Shown: positions 53,376 to 62,986, numbered from the stretch's first letter. The stretch is 64,000 bases of DNA from Streptomyces formicae (GCF_002556545.1 NZ_CP022685.1:8410001-8474000), one strand, 5' to 3'. Numbers and translations are program-made. Notes: generated from the sequence alone by a model not told the origin.

Positions 53376-54470
53376 TCAGTACCGCAGGACCGCGGCGATC
53401 CTGCCCCGGTCCGCGAGCGCCCCCTCGGTCAGGAAGCGCACCTCGGCCCCGCCGTCCAGGGCGCGTTCGACGATCTCGTCCACGATGTCGTCGCGCGCGT
53501 CCAGGTCACCGCTCTCCGCGGGGACGAGGTGGCCGCCGTGGTCGCGCACGGTCGCCCGGTAGCTGTCCTCCACGGCGAGCAGGCCGACCCGGTCGGTCAT
53601 CGCGTTCTGCCAGACCTCGTCGAGTCCGGCCGCGTACTGCTTGCGGCCCTGGGCGCCGTCCAACTCCTTGAGCGCGGCGGCCTGTTCGGCCTCGGCGCGC
53701 TGGGCCAGCGCGGGTCGGACCGCCTCGTGGACCGCGTTCGCGGGGCCTTGCGCCAGACCGCCGTGACGGATCGGCGTGGCCCCGTCGGCCGCCGAGCCGA
53801 CGTCGTCGAGGAGCGAGAGCGCCGCCGCCTCGCCCGCCACGAACAGCGCTCTCGGCTCGGCCCGGAGCACGGCCGTGAGCGCCTGGTCGGCCTCGCGCAG
53901 GAACGTGCGGGTCTGCTCGTCCTGGAAGGTGCTCGGCAGGTCGCCGATCCGTTCCTTGCGCTGGGCGTCGGGGTCCTCCAGGTCGCGCGTCAGCGGGAAG
54001 CCGTCCGCCTGGTGCTCGGTGACGCGCTCGGGCGTGCCGCTCCAGAGGGTGACGCGGTCCGCGGAGACGGCGAGCACCCAGTACGGGCGCTCGGCGGCCC
54101 GGGCCGCCACGAGGTTGCGGGTCAGGAACGTGTCCGCGAGCACGACGCGCGCGGGTACCGACCTGGCCAGGGACCACACCTGGTGTTCCCCGGGCGCCGC
54201 GAGGACGACGAGGCCGTCCTCGGCGTGCACCAGGTCCACCTCCTCCAGCGCCTTGTCGAGCCGGCCCGAGACGTCGGCCGCGCGCTCGGCGGTGACGGCG
54301 GGGTCGGCGCGCAGGCGCTCCTTGGCCTCGGCCAGGAGGTTGCGCAGGCGTACCGGGTCCTGTGCGTTGTCCGGTTCCCTGCGGTGCGTCGGCAGGACGA
54401 CCGTGACGGCGGGATACGGGCGCGGCCGCCGCAGCTCGGCCAGCGTGGAGGAGGTCAGTGAGCGGTGCAT
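53376..54470 (-). CDS. Bacterial archaeo-eukaryotic release-factor-like protein (baeRF3 type)
   Basis: The product has 364 residues from ATG 54470, after GGAAGGG. The N-terminal part (PYPAVTVVLPTHRREPDNAQ, DPVRLRNLLAEAKERL) and the later QYAAGLDEVWQNAMTDRVG and GAEVRFLTEGALADRGRIAAVLRY match the eRF1-domain-2/3-like family found in actinobacteria and linked to ribosome hibernation or rescue. The GGQ motif of true release factors is absent. Monocistronic. Confidence 0.82.
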   Translation of the reverse strand: MHRSLTSSTLAELRRPRPYPAVTVVLPTHRREPDNAQDPVRLRNLLAEAKERLRADPAVTAERAADVSGRLDKALEEVDLVHAEDGLVVLAAPGEHQVWSLARSVPARVVLADTFLTRNLVAARAAERPYWVLAVSADRVTLWSGTPERVTEHQADGFPLTRDLEDPDAQRKERIGDLPSTFQDEQTRTFLREADQALTAVLRAEPRALFVAGEAAALSLLDDVGSAADGATPIRHGGLAQGPANAVHEAVRPALAQRAEAEQAAALKELDGAQGRKQYAAGLDEVWQNAMTDRVGLLAVEDSYRATVRDHGGHLVPAESGDLDARDDIVDEIVERALDGGAEVRFLTEGALADRGRIAAVLRY

Positions 54471-54590
54471 GAGGGCCCTTCCGGGACGGGGGTGTCCTGC
54501 ACGGCCTTGTGAGGCTTGTGTGGCTCTAGTGACCCAATGAACGATATGCGGCAATTGGGGGCAGGGCATGTCGTCGTCGGCGCGGAGCCG

Positions 54591-54938
54591 TCAGGCGGCG
54601 AGGCCCAGGGCCAGCGCGCCGACGATCGGGGCGGCGTAGACCAGCGGGAAGGGGATGTGCGAGTACCAGCGGGCGCGGACCACGGTGATCACCGCGCCGG
54701 TGAAGTACAGCACGAGCCCGATCCCCGCGGCGATGCCGATCGCGGGCACCGCGAGCCCGACCAGCAGGCCCGCGGCCCCGGCCGCCTTGGCCGCGCCGAG
54801 CCAGGGCAGCCACGAGTCCGGGATGCCGTAGTCCTGGATGGGCTTGACGACCCAGGCGGCGCGCAGGAAGGCGGACCCGGCGGAGAAGGCGGTCATGGCG
54901 GCGGCGACGATCGTGACGACGACGTAGGCGGTGGACAT
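54591..54938 (-). CDS. DoxX-family membrane protein
   Basis: The product has 115 residues with four hydrophobic helices. FLRAAWVVKPIQDYGIPDSWLP and LGAAKAAGAAGLLVGLAVP are typical of DoxX-like proteins. Its role is unknown; relatives take part in redox membrane complexes. It stands alone between the baeRF gene and lipB. Confidence 0.88.
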   Translation of the reverse strand: MSTAYVVVTIVAAAMTAFSAGSAFLRAAWVVKPIQDYGIPDSWLPWLGAAKAAGAAGLLVGLAVPAIGIAAGIGLVLYFTGAVITVVRARWYSHIPFPLVYAAPIVGALALGLAA

Positions 54939-55202
54939 CAGAGTGGCTCCTCATCGGATGGATGCCGGTGCGGGGGCCGCTCCGGCGGGGGGGGCTTCTT
55001 GCTCCCTCGTCTCCCTGACCCGCGGGGGGACGGGAATGTGACAGGCCGCCGAGAAAAGTTTTCCGACGCGGTCACGGCCGCCGCTGCTGCCACGGTCGGC
55101 ACTACTGCTGCCGTCGTGCCCCAGGCTCCGGAATTCCCCGCAGGGGCCCGAGGTTGGCCGTACGGAAGGGCGGACAGGGGACCGGGGCCGAGGAGGACAC
55201 GA

Positions 55203-55850
55203 GTGGGTGCGCGGGAGCTGGAGCGGGTCGATCTGGGGGAGGTTCCGTACCTCGACGCCATGGAGGACATGCGCGGCTGGGTCGAGCGGCGTCGCGCGGG
55301 GACCATCGGCGACCGCCTCGTCCTCCTCACGCATCCGCCGGTCATCACGTACGGCACCCGGACCCCGGCCGACGAACTGCCGCGCGCCGATTCCCCGATC
55401 CCCCTTGTGGAGGTCGACCGCGGCGGCCGGGCCACCTATCACGGGCCGGGGCAGCTGGTCGGCTACCTCGTCCTCAACCTGCGTGAGCGCGGTCCCGGTG
55501 ACATCGTGCGGTGGGTCGAGAACGCCCTGATCGAAGCGGTCGGATCGCTCGGCTTCGCGACCCTGCGCAGGGACACCCCGGCAGGCGCGCAGAGCCTCGT
55601 CGGCGTGTGGACGCCGCGCCACGACAAGCTCGCGTCGATCGGCATGCGGATCAGGGGCGGCGTCACCAGCCACGGCTTCGCGCTCAACGTCTCCTCCGAC
55701 CTGGACGAGTTCACCCGCTTCACGGCGTGCGGACTGCCCGATGTGGCGATGACGTCCCTCGCGGAGCTGGCCGCCGAGCGGGGTGTCGTCGCGCCCGGCG
55801 AAGCGGCGGTGCGGGACGCGGTGGCGCGGGCTTTCGGGGCGGAGCGGTAG
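55203..55850 (+). CDS. lipB: Octanoyl-[acyl-carrier protein]:protein N-octanoyltransferase LipB
   Basis: The product has 215 residues from GTG 55203, preceded by GAGGAGG. It transfers octanoate from ACP to lipoyl domains. The motifs are GGRATYHGPGQLVGYLVLNL, Lys in HDKLASIGMRIRGGVTSHG, and the catalytic Cys in FTACGLPDV. Streptomyces usually has lipB beside lipA; lipA is not seen here, so this may be a second copy. Confidence 0.93.
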   Translation: MGARELERVDLGEVPYLDAMEDMRGWVERRRAGTIGDRLVLLTHPPVITYGTRTPADELPRADSPIPLVEVDRGGRATYHGPGQLVGYLVLNLRERGPGDIVRWVENALIEAVGSLGFATLRRDTPAGAQSLVGVWTPRHDKLASIGMRIRGGVTSHGFALNVSSDLDEFTRFTACGLPDVAMTSLAELAAERGVVAPGEAAVRDAVARAFGAER

Positions 55851-55878
55851 TCCTCCGGCGGGCCGTCGCGGGGCGGGC

Positions 55879-56805
55879 CTACGTGTGCAGCGCCCCGCCG
55901 TCCTCGCCGTGCCCCTCCGGCTCCAGCTGGATCGTGGAGTGCGCGACGTCGAAGTGATCGCCGACGCACCGTTGTAGCCGCCCGAGGAGCGCGCCGTACC
56001 CGCTCGTGAGGGCCGCTTAGGTGACCACGACGTGCGCGGTGAGGACCGGCATCCCCGAGGTGACGGTCCAGCCGTGCAGATCGTGCACGGCGACGACGCC
56101 CGGCTCCGCCAGGAGGTGGTCGCGGACCTCGCCGAGGTCCATGTCCTGCGGGGTCGCCTCCATGAGTACGTGCAAGGAGTCCCTGAGCAGCCCGTAGGCG
56201 CGCGGCACGATCAGCAGGCCGATGACGATCGAGGCGATCGGGTCGGCGGCTTGCCAGCCCGTGAGCAGGATGATCAGGCCGCCCACGATCACCGCGACCG
56301 AGCCGAGCGCGTCCCCGAGGACCTCCAGATAGGCGCCGCGCAGATTGAGGCTCTTCTCCTTGGCGTCCCGCAGCAGCCACAGGCCCACCAGATTGGCGAG
56401 CAGCCCGCCCACCGCGACCACGAACATCAGGCCGCCCTTGACCTCCACCGGTTCGCTGAAGCGGCCGATGGCCGACCACAGGACCCAGACGAAGATGGCG
56501 ACGAGCAGCAGCGCGTTCAGTACGGCGGAGAAGATCTCCACCCGGAAGAAGCCGAACGTGCGCCGGGGCGTCGGCGCACGCTGGGCCAGCGTGATGGCGC
56601 CCAGGGCGAGGGAGACGCCCACCGCGTCGGTCAGGCTGTGCGCGGCGTCGGCGAGCAGCGCGAGGCTGCCGGACAGGAGCGCGCCGACCACCTGGATGAC
56701 GGTGATCGTGGCGCTGATCCCGATGGTCCAGAGCAGCCGGTTGCGGTACGTCCCGCTGAGCGTGCCGCCCGCCGTCGCCGCGGACGGGCCGTGGTCGTGC
56801 CCCAT
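55879..56805 (-). pseudogene. Cation diffusion facilitator (CDF) transporter interrupted by an early stop
   Basis: From ATG 56805 an intact 262-residue reading frame covers six helices: LSGSLALLADAAHSLTDAVG and YLEVLGDALGSVAVIVGGL hold the paired metal-site Asp residues, and the C-terminal domain begins (MEATPQDMDLGEVRDHLL, AVHDLHGWTVTSG). It then hits TAA at 56017-56019 inside the last domain. The same frame continues for 45 codons (LTSGYGALLGRLQRCVGDHF, DVAHSTIQLEPEG) to TAG 55879, as in full-length relatives. The truncated protein may still work in part, since the membrane domain is whole. Confidence 0.85.
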
Positions 56806-56862
56806 GCCCGCGAGTGGATCACGCGGGTGCGGGCCCCGCCACCCCACGCGCGGCCGGTCGGC

Positions 56863-57954
56863 TCAGTGCACCCGGGGCGCCGAGGAGACGTCGCGCTGGT
56901 GCGGGATGCCGAGCGGCGGGGGCAGCTCGCCCTGCTGGACGGTGACGGTGCGCGCGGGGGCGGGCACCCGGATGCCCTCGGCCCGGTAGCGCTGGTGCAG
57001 GCGCTTGATGAACTCGTGCTTGATCCGGTACTGGTCGCTGAACTCGCCGACGCCCAGGATCACCGTGAAGCTGATCCGCGAGTCGCCGAAGGTGTGGAAG
57101 CGGATGGCCGCCTCGTGGTCGGGCATGGCGCCCGTGATGTCGGTCATCACCTCGTCCACCACCTCGGTGGTGACCCGCTCGACGTGCTCCAGGTCGCTGT
57201 CGTAGCTGACCCCGACCTGCACCATGATCGACAGCTCCTGCTCGGGGCGACTGAAGTTCGTCATGTTGGTGCCCGCCAGCTTGGCGTTGGGGATGATCAC
57301 GAGGTTGTTGGAGAGCTGACGCACCGTGGTGTTGCGCCAGTTGATGTCGACGACGTAGCCCTCCTCGCCGCTGCTGAGCCGGATGTAGTCGCCGGGCTGC
57401 ACCGTCTTCGCGGCGAGGATGTGCACACCGGCGAAGAGGTTGGCGAGGGTGTCCTGGAGTGCGAGGGCGACGGCGAGACCGCCCACGCCGAGCGCGGTGA
57501 GCAGCGGCGCGATGGAGATGCCGAGGGTCTGCAGGACGACGAGGAAGCCCATCGCGAGCACCACGACCCGCGTGATGTTCACGAAGATGGTGGCCGACCC
57601 CGCGACCCCGGAGCGGGACTGCGCCACGCTCCTGACCAGGCCGGTGACGATCCGGGCCGCCGTGAGCGTCGCCGCCAGGATCAGCAGCGCGGTCAGCGTC
57701 ATGGTGACGTTGCGCCCGGTGCGGTGCGTGAGGGGCAGCGCCTCCGCCGCCGCGGCGAGGCCCGCGGTGATGGCCGCGCAGGGCACGAGCGTGCGCAGCG
57801 CGTCGACGATGACGTCGTCGCCGCTCCAGCGGGTCCTGCTGGCCCGCTCGCCGAGCCACCGCAGGGTGGTGCGCAGCAGCAGGCCCGCCGCGACTCCCGC
57901 GAACACGGCGATGGCGGCCACGATCCAGTCGTGCAGGGTGAGCGCGCGGGTCAT
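56863..57954 (-). CDS. MscS-family mechanosensitive channel
   Basis: The product has 363 residues from ATG 57954, after GGGAG. Four membrane helices, the pore-lining TM3 (LTALGVGGLAVALALQDTLANLFAGV), the beta domain (KTVQPGDYIRLSSGEEGYVVDINWRNTTVR, quoted only as an outline) and VIIPNAKLAGTN are canonical. It protects against hypo-osmotic shock. An N-terminal extension to 58098 lacks a ribosome site and was dropped. Confidence 0.93.
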   Translation of the reverse strand: MTRALTLHDWIVAAIAVFAGVAAGLLLRTTLRWLGERASRTRWSGDDVIVDALRTLVPCAAITAGLAAAAEALPLTHRTGRNVTMTLTALLILAATLTAARIVTGLVRSVAQSRSGVAGSATIFVNITRVVVLAMGFLVVLQTLGISIAPLLTALGVGGLAVALALQDTLANLFAGVHILAAKTVQPGDYIRLSSGEEGYVVDINWRNTTVRQLSNNLVIIPNAKLAGTNMTNFSRPEQELSIMVQVGVSYDSDLEHVERVTTEVVDEVMTDITGAMPDHEAAIRFHTFGDSRISFTVILGVGEFSDQYRIKHEFIKRLHQRYRAEGIRVPAPARTVTVQQGELPPPLGIPHQRDVSSAPRVH

Positions 57955-58277
57955 CGGCTTGCTCCCGTCGTACGCGGTGAATGCGGGTGAACGCGGGCTA
58001 TGTGATGTGTCGTCACCTTGTGATACCTGCTCGATTCCGGGGAGTGCGGTCACGCCGGAACGAGGGCCCGGTCCGACGCGGACGTCATCCTGCCCCATGC
58101 GGTCGCGACGGTCGCACGTACCCCCACCTGGATCTTCACAGAGCCGTCACGCATGTCAACCGGCGGGCCACGGTGCGGTGTCGGTCCGGACGGGGCGGTG
58201 TCGTCGGCCGTGCACCGTGTGGGCGAATCCGGCAACTTCGCCCCCTGAAGCGGTGGTTGTCCCACCAGGATGGGCGG

Positions 58278-60161
58278 GTGACGCAGCCCTCGCCTTCTTC
58301 GCCCTCCTCGTCCGCGGAGCCCCGCCAGCAGGTCGGCTACCGCGACGATCCGCGCTTCGAGGACATCGCGCACGCCTCCTGGTGGCGGATGGCCGCGCGG
58401 CTGCCCCGCACGCTCGGCGCCGCCACCCGCCTCGGCTGGGCCGCCGACCGTCCCGCGATGTGCTGGCTCGCGGTCTGCCAGCTCGCCGTCGTCGCCGCGT
58501 CGGCCGTGGCGCTCGCCGCCCTGCCCGGCGTACTGGCCCAGCTCTTCCAGGGCGGCCAGGTGGCCGATCGGGTCGCGGCGGCCGCGCCCGGTCTCGTCGT
58601 GGTGGCCGCCGCCGCGGGGGTGCGGGCCGGTGCCGACGCCGTCGGTGTCTGGGCCGCCGCGCGACTCGGTCCCGAGGTCGCCTCCGAGGCCGATCTGCAG
58701 ATCCTCGCGGCCGCCCCGCAGGTGGAGTTGGAGGAGTACGACAGGCCGGGCTTCGCCGACCGGTTGCAGGCCGCGGGCCGCGGCGCGGAAGCGACGGAGA
58801 ACCTCGTCGCCGACGCGCAGGCGCTGGTCTCCGCGCTCGGGCAAATCGTCGCCGCCGCCTCGGTGTTGTCGCTGCTCCATCCCGTACTGCTGCCGCTGCT
58901 CGTGCTCGCCGTACTGCCCAAGGGTGCCGCGGCCGTCACCACCGCCCGCATCCGGCACCGGGCCGACCACCAGAACATCGCGGACAGCCATCTGCGCTAT
59001 CTGCTGCGCCACTACGCCACCCACCAGCGCACGGCCGCCGAGGTCCGCGCCACGACCATGGCGACGTTCCTGGCGGGCTGGTACGCCGAGATCAGCGGAC
59101 GGATCATGACCACCCACCGCCGCGCGGCCCCGCGCATCCTCGGCGTCACGCTGCTCGGCGCCTGCGTCAGCGGTCTGATGCTCGCCCTGACCTGGGCCGC
59201 CCTCGGCTGGCTCGCCGCCAGCGGGCGAATGGACCTCGCGCTCGCCGCCACCGCCGTCATCGCGGTGCGCACCTCCACGGGCGCGCTGACGTCGCTGGTC
59301 CTCGCCACCGCCAGGCTGTTCCGTACGAGCCTGTACCTGGAGGACTGGCAGGACTTCCTTCGGCGTGCGCGGACCCTGCGCGCGGTCCGCGGATCCAGGG
59401 AGGTCCCGGACGGCGGCCCCGCCGAGATCCGCGCGGAGCACGTCAGTTACACCTATCCCGGCGCCGCGGCCCCGGCGCTCGACGGCGTCAGCCTCACCCT
59501 GCGCCGCGGCGAACTCATCGCCCTGGTCGGTGAGAACGGATCGGGAAAGACGACGCTGTCCGCCCTGCTCACCGGGCTCCGCATCGCCTCCACCGGCACG
59601 GTGTGCTGGGACGGGGTCGACCTGGCGGAAGCCGATCCGCACAGCGTGTGGGCGAAGGTCGGCCTGGTGCCCCAGGACTACACCCGCTGGCCGATGGACC
59701 TGCGCGCCAACATCCATCTCGGCCAGCCGCGCACCGAGAACGACGCGCTGCTCCTGGACGCCGCGAAGGCGGCGGGCGCGGACAGCGTCATCGAGCGAGT
59801 CCCGCACGGCCTGGACACGCTGGTCGCGGGCTCGCTCTGGGGCGGCACCGACCTATCGGGCGGGCAGTGGCAGCGGATCGCGGTCGCGCGGGCCTTCTAT
59901 CGCGACGCTGCCATGCTGATGCTCGACGAGCCCACGTCGGCGATGGATCCCCGCGCCGAGTACCTGGTGATCCGTCGCTTCAAGGAGCTCGCCGCGGGCA
60001 GGACGGCCGTCTTCGTCACCCAGGGCCTGGAGAACGCCAGGATCGCGGACCGCATCGTCGTACTCGACCGGGGGCGCGTGCGCGAGGAGGGCGACTTCCG
60101 GACGCTGCTCGAACGCGACGGACTCTTCGCGGAGCTCTACCGGCTGGCGCAGGACCGGTGA
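58278..60161 (+). CDS. ABC exporter (fused permease/ATPase) of the lasso peptide cluster (LasD type)
   Basis: The product has 627 residues from GTG 58278. Six membrane helices in the first 330 residues, then an ATPase: Walker A LVGENGSGKTT near 420, Q-loop VPQDY, signature LSGGQ near 535, Walker B AMLMLDEPTSAMD and H-loop replaced by VTQGLE. Note the Gln in place of the usual switch His. It converges on the lasso biosynthetic operon (37 bp between stops) and most likely exports the mature lasso peptide, which also gives immunity. Confidence 0.9.
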   Translation: MTQPSPSSPSSSAEPRQQVGYRDDPRFEDIAHASWWRMAARLPRTLGAATRLGWAADRPAMCWLAVCQLAVVAASAVALAALPGVLAQLFQGGQVADRVAAAAPGLVVVAAAAGVRAGADAVGVWAAARLGPEVASEADLQILAAAPQVELEEYDRPGFADRLQAAGRGAEATENLVADAQALVSALGQIVAAASVLSLLHPVLLPLLVLAVLPKGAAAVTTARIRHRADHQNIADSHLRYLLRHYATHQRTAAEVRATTMATFLAGWYAEISGRIMTTHRRAAPRILGVTLLGACVSGLMLALTWAALGWLAASGRMDLALAATAVIAVRTSTGALTSLVLATARLFRTSLYLEDWQDFLRRARTLRAVRGSREVPDGGPAEIRAEHVSYTYPGAAAPALDGVSLTLRRGELIALVGENGSGKTTLSALLTGLRIASTGTVCWDGVDLAEADPHSVWAKVGLVPQDYTRWPMDLRANIHLGQPRTENDALLLDAAKAAGADSVIERVPHGLDTLVAGSLWGGTDLSGGQWQRIAVARAFYRDAAMLMLDEPTSAMDPRAEYLVIRRFKELAAGRTAVFVTQGLENARIADRIVVLDRGRVREEGDFRTLLERDGLFAELYRLAQDR

Positions 60162-60198
60162 GGGGCGGAAGCAGGAGATGGCGGGCCGTCAGTACCCG

Positions 60199-60642
60199 TC
60201 ACCGGTCGGCGGGTTCAGGTTCCTTCGTCGGTGCGACCGGCACCACCATCATGCGGTGGTACGCCGTGGACTGGTGCGGTTCACCCACCGGGAGCCCGTC
60301 GACCTCCACCCACGCGTGGGCGCGGAACGGCTCGGTGCGCACTCCGGTGCACCAGTCGGGCCAGACCCCCCGCATCCGGCACAGCAGCGCGGTGGCCACG
60401 GAACGCTGCAGACAGCCCTCCCCGGCGCAGCGCGCGCTCACCGCGACCACGGCCCGGCGCGCGGCGAGCGCCTGCTCGGTGGTGGCGGGGGCGGCCCCGC
60501 GCCGGACCGCGGTCAGCACGCGGCGGACGCGGCGCGGCCTCAGCAGGACGATGAGCCGGGCGGCGACCGTGGCGACGAGCACGGGCGGGCGTCGGCGCAG
60601 CGGCAGCCTGTCGCGGGTGACGGGCACCATCGGCTGGCTCAT
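60199..60642 (-). CDS. Lasso peptide leader peptidase (B2 protein)
   Basis: The product has 147 residues. It is a transglutaminase-like cysteine protease that cuts the leader: Cys77 in GEGCLQRSVATALLCR, His109 in FRAHAWVEVDG and the following Asp form the triad. The start overlaps B1 (ATGA). B1 and B2 are separate, as usual in actinobacterial clusters. Confidence 0.94.
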   Translation of the reverse strand: MSQPMVPVTRDRLPLRRRPPVLVATVAARLIVLLRPRRVRRVLTAVRRGAAPATTEQALAARRAVVAVSARCAGEGCLQRSVATALLCRMRGVWPDWCTGVRTEPFRAHAWVEVDGLPVGEPHQSTAYHRMMVVPVAPTKEPEPADR

Positions 60643-60902
60643 GCGGGCACCACGAGACGGGCCGCCAGGAGCGCGCCGGTGATCGACGCCGTGTCGTCGT
60701 CCGCGCGCTCGGCGGTGAGCCGGGGGTGGGCCGCGCGCAGCACGCGTGCCGCGTCGGGCGGCTCGGCGCCGGTGAGCAGGGTGCGAAGAACGAGCGCCGC
60801 CGTGCCGTTGAGCTGCCAGTATCTGCCGGTGACTTCGTCGAGGAGCACCATGCCGTCCGGGGTGTCCGTCGCACAGACGTCGGGGCGCAGGATGAGACTC
60901 AT
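60639..60902 (-). CDS. Lasso peptide RRE protein (B1, PqqD-like)
   Basis: The product has 87 residues from ATG 60902, after AAGGAG. The PqqD/RRE fold is visible: LRPDVCATDTPDGMVLLDEV and GRYWQLNGTAALVLRTLL. It binds the leader and presents it to B2. Its start overlaps the cyclase stop (ATGA) and its stop overlaps B2. Confidence 0.94.
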   Translation of the reverse strand: MSLILRPDVCATDTPDGMVLLDEVTGRYWQLNGTAALVLRTLLTGAEPPDAARVLRAAHPRLTAERADDDTASITGALLAARLVVPA

Positions 60903-62806
60903 GGGGCTCCTTCGGCGATCGCGGTGCTCGGTGGACGGGTGCTTCCCCGGCAGGAGCGGAGCCAGATCTCGCTGCCCAGGGTGGAGCTGAAGGAGCGCAG
61001 CGCCTCCGGGGTCGGATGCACTCCGAGCAGGGCCGCGCGGATCGCCGCCTCGTCGATCAGACCGGCATCGGCGAGCCGCGATCCGTCGAAGAGGCCGACC
61101 AGCGCGGCGCGGTTGCGGCGCAGACCGGTGTGGAAGTCGGTGCTGTACTCGCCCTTGGTCTGCCTGCGCAGGACGTCGGCGGGCACGATGTCGCGCATCG
61201 CCGCCGCGAGCACCGGTTTGTACCTGCCGGGGGTGCTGCGCTCGGAGACGCGGACGGACAGGGCCGCCTCGATCACCGAGTCGTCGAGGTAGGGACCGGC
61301 GTGCGGCAGCCCGTGCGCGGAGGTCACCTGGTCGAGCTGGCGCAGACCGCGCCCGCCGGTGCGTACGCAGGCGAGCGCCGCGTGCTGTCCGCGCTCGGCC
61401 GCGAGGGGCTCCGCGGTGTCGGCGGTCTCCGCGGCCTCGTGGAGCAGGCTCTGCACGGCGCGGACCGCGTCGGGGGTCGCCCACGGGGGCATGCGCAGGT
61501 CCACGCCCCACGCGGTCGAGGGGGCGCCGCGGACCACCGCGGCCGACGCGGGCGCCGGGGCGGTGAGCCCGTCGGCCCAGGCGGTGAGCCACTGGCCGAA
61601 CGTCCTGCGGTCGGCGAGCTGCCGAAGGAGCTGCCCGAGGGGCCAGTGCTGTGCGGCGCGTTGGGTGCGGATGCGGGCGAAGGCGGCCAGCGGGTGCCGC
61701 CTGACGTGGTCGTGCAGATGGGGCGGGAGCGTGGTGAACAGCTCGTCCGCGCCGCCGCCCATCAGGTGCAGACGCGACCCGCGTCCGGTCATCAGGTCGG
61801 CGAGGGCCGTCATCCTGGCGCTGTCGCGCACCCAGGGGCCCGGCTCGTCGGTGGGGAGGGCGGGCGCGGCGGCATCGGTGAGGGACGTCAATCCGCTGTA
61901 CCAGAGCGGCCATTGGTCGCGCCGCGGTGTGACGTGCTCGGCGCCCGGCAGACGGCTGACGGCGCGCGCGGCCCAGACCTCGTCGTCGTTGTCCGGGTCG
62001 AGGCTGCGCCAGCGCATGGTGACGAGGCGCGCCCCGGTGAAGGTGGAGCGGATCCCGCTCTGCTCCCGCGCCGCGAGGAAGCACAGGCTGGTGGAGTCCA
62101 TGCCGCCCGACAGGTCCGCGCTCACCGTGCCGCCGCCCGCCGTGCAGCTGCCCACCGCGGCGCTCAGCGCGTCGCGCACCGCGGGCACGCCCTGTCGCCA
62201 CCCGAGCTCGGGATCGGGAGGGGTCCACCAGCGGCGGGTGGTGGCACGCCCTTCCGCGTCGAGCAGCAGGGAGTCGGAGGAGGGCAGGGCGTGCACGCCC
62301 TGCCAGACGCAGCGGTCGTCCAGCGGATAGGGGAGGGGAGAGGCCAACAGATGGGCGGCCAGCAGTCGTTCGTCAGGACTCGCGCCCGTCAGCGCGGCGA
62401 GCCGGTCCGACCTGTCGGCGGCCACCGTCACCCCGGCCACGCGCGTGTGGAAGAGCCGCCGCACCCCGGACGCGCTGCCCCTGGCGAGGACCGCGCCCTC
62501 CGCCGAGGCGAGGAGGTGGAAGCTGCCGTGCAGCCCTTGGGCGACGCGCTCCACGTCCCCGACGCCGCGCAGCCGCCCCATGCGCGCGGAGAGGGTGTCG
62601 GCGGTGACGGGACACCGTCCGACCACCGCAACTCGCCGCGCCCCTGCCACTCCCACCGTCACATGACCCTGCGGCCAACTGCCCAGCAGCCAGGGCCGAC
62701 CTGAGTCGTGCGTGACGGTGTCGGTGATCCAGGGGCGCAGGAGCTGTGCCGCGGCCACGCCGGCTGCGCCGTCCGGGAGGACGGCGAACCACACGTCACC
62801 ACTCAT
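60899..62806 (-). CDS. Lasso peptide macrolactam synthetase (C protein, asparagine-synthetase-like)
   Basis: The product has 635 residues. The ATP pyrophosphatase loop is LSGGMDSTS at 232-240, with the N-terminal glutaminase-like domain degenerate, as in lasso cyclases. SHAHGLPHAGPYLDDSVIEA is typical of the C-terminal domain. It adenylates the acceptor Glu/Asp side chain and closes the ring on the core N-terminus. It follows the precursor by 42 nt. Confidence 0.95.
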   Translation of the reverse strand: MSGDVWFAVLPDGAAGVAAAQLLRPWITDTVTHDSGRPWLLGSWPQGHVTVGVAGARRVAVVGRCPVTADTLSARMGRLRGVGDVERVAQGLHGSFHLLASAEGAVLARGSASGVRRLFHTRVAGVTVAADRSDRLAALTGASPDERLLAAHLLASPLPYPLDDRCVWQGVHALPSSDSLLLDAEGRATTRRWWTPPDPELGWRQGVPAVRDALSAAVGSCTAGGGTVSADLSGGMDSTSLCFLAAREQSGIRSTFTGARLVTMRWRSLDPDNDDEVWAARAVSRLPGAEHVTPRRDQWPLWYSGLTSLTDAAAPALPTDEPGPWVRDSARMTALADLMTGRGSRLHLMGGGADELFTTLPPHLHDHVRRHPLAAFARIRTQRAAQHWPLGQLLRQLADRRTFGQWLTAWADGLTAPAPASAAVVRGAPSTAWGVDLRMPPWATPDAVRAVQSLLHEAAETADTAEPLAAERGQHAALACVRTGGRGLRQLDQVTSAHGLPHAGPYLDDSVIEAALSVRVSERSTPGRYKPVLAAAMRDIVPADVLRRQTKGEYSTDFHTGLRRNRAALVGLFDGSRLADAGLIDEAAIRAALLGVHPTPEALRSFSSTLGSEIWLRSCRGSTRPPSTAIAEGAP

Positions 62807-62848
62807 GGCATGTCACCCGTCATAGATCCGTCGTTGAAGAGGCTTCGA

Positions 62849-62986
62849 TCAGCTGGGGCCGAGGTACCACTCGTAAGGCGGGAACCCGCCTTCGTAGAAC
62901 GCACCCAGTGCCTCACCGCGCGTCAGCTCGGCGAAGTCGCCGACCTCCACCATCGCCGGTGGTTGGTAGATCTCCTCGTGCTCCAT
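62849..62986 (-). CDS. Lasso peptide precursor (A), predicted Gly1-Glu9 ring
   Basis: The peptide has 45 residues from ATG 62986, preceded by GGGGAGG. The leader (1-23) contains YQPPAM, the YxxP motif bound by B1, and ends in LTR, with Thr at the conserved -2 position. The predicted 22-residue core begins at Gly24; ring residues are GEALGAFYE with Glu at core position 9, giving a nine-residue macrolactam, followed by a 13-residue tail that starts GGFPP, has Tyr15, Trp17 and Tyr18 as possible plugs, and ends LGPS. No cysteines, so class II. Confidence 0.93.
   Translation of the reverse strand: MEHEEIYQPPAMVEVGDFAELTRGEALGAFYEGGFPPYEWYLGPS

Noticed and set aside
58050..59807. 585-residue minus-strand frame over the ABC exporter
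   Set aside because: A shadow of the exporter gene, which has Walker and signature motifs on the plus strand.
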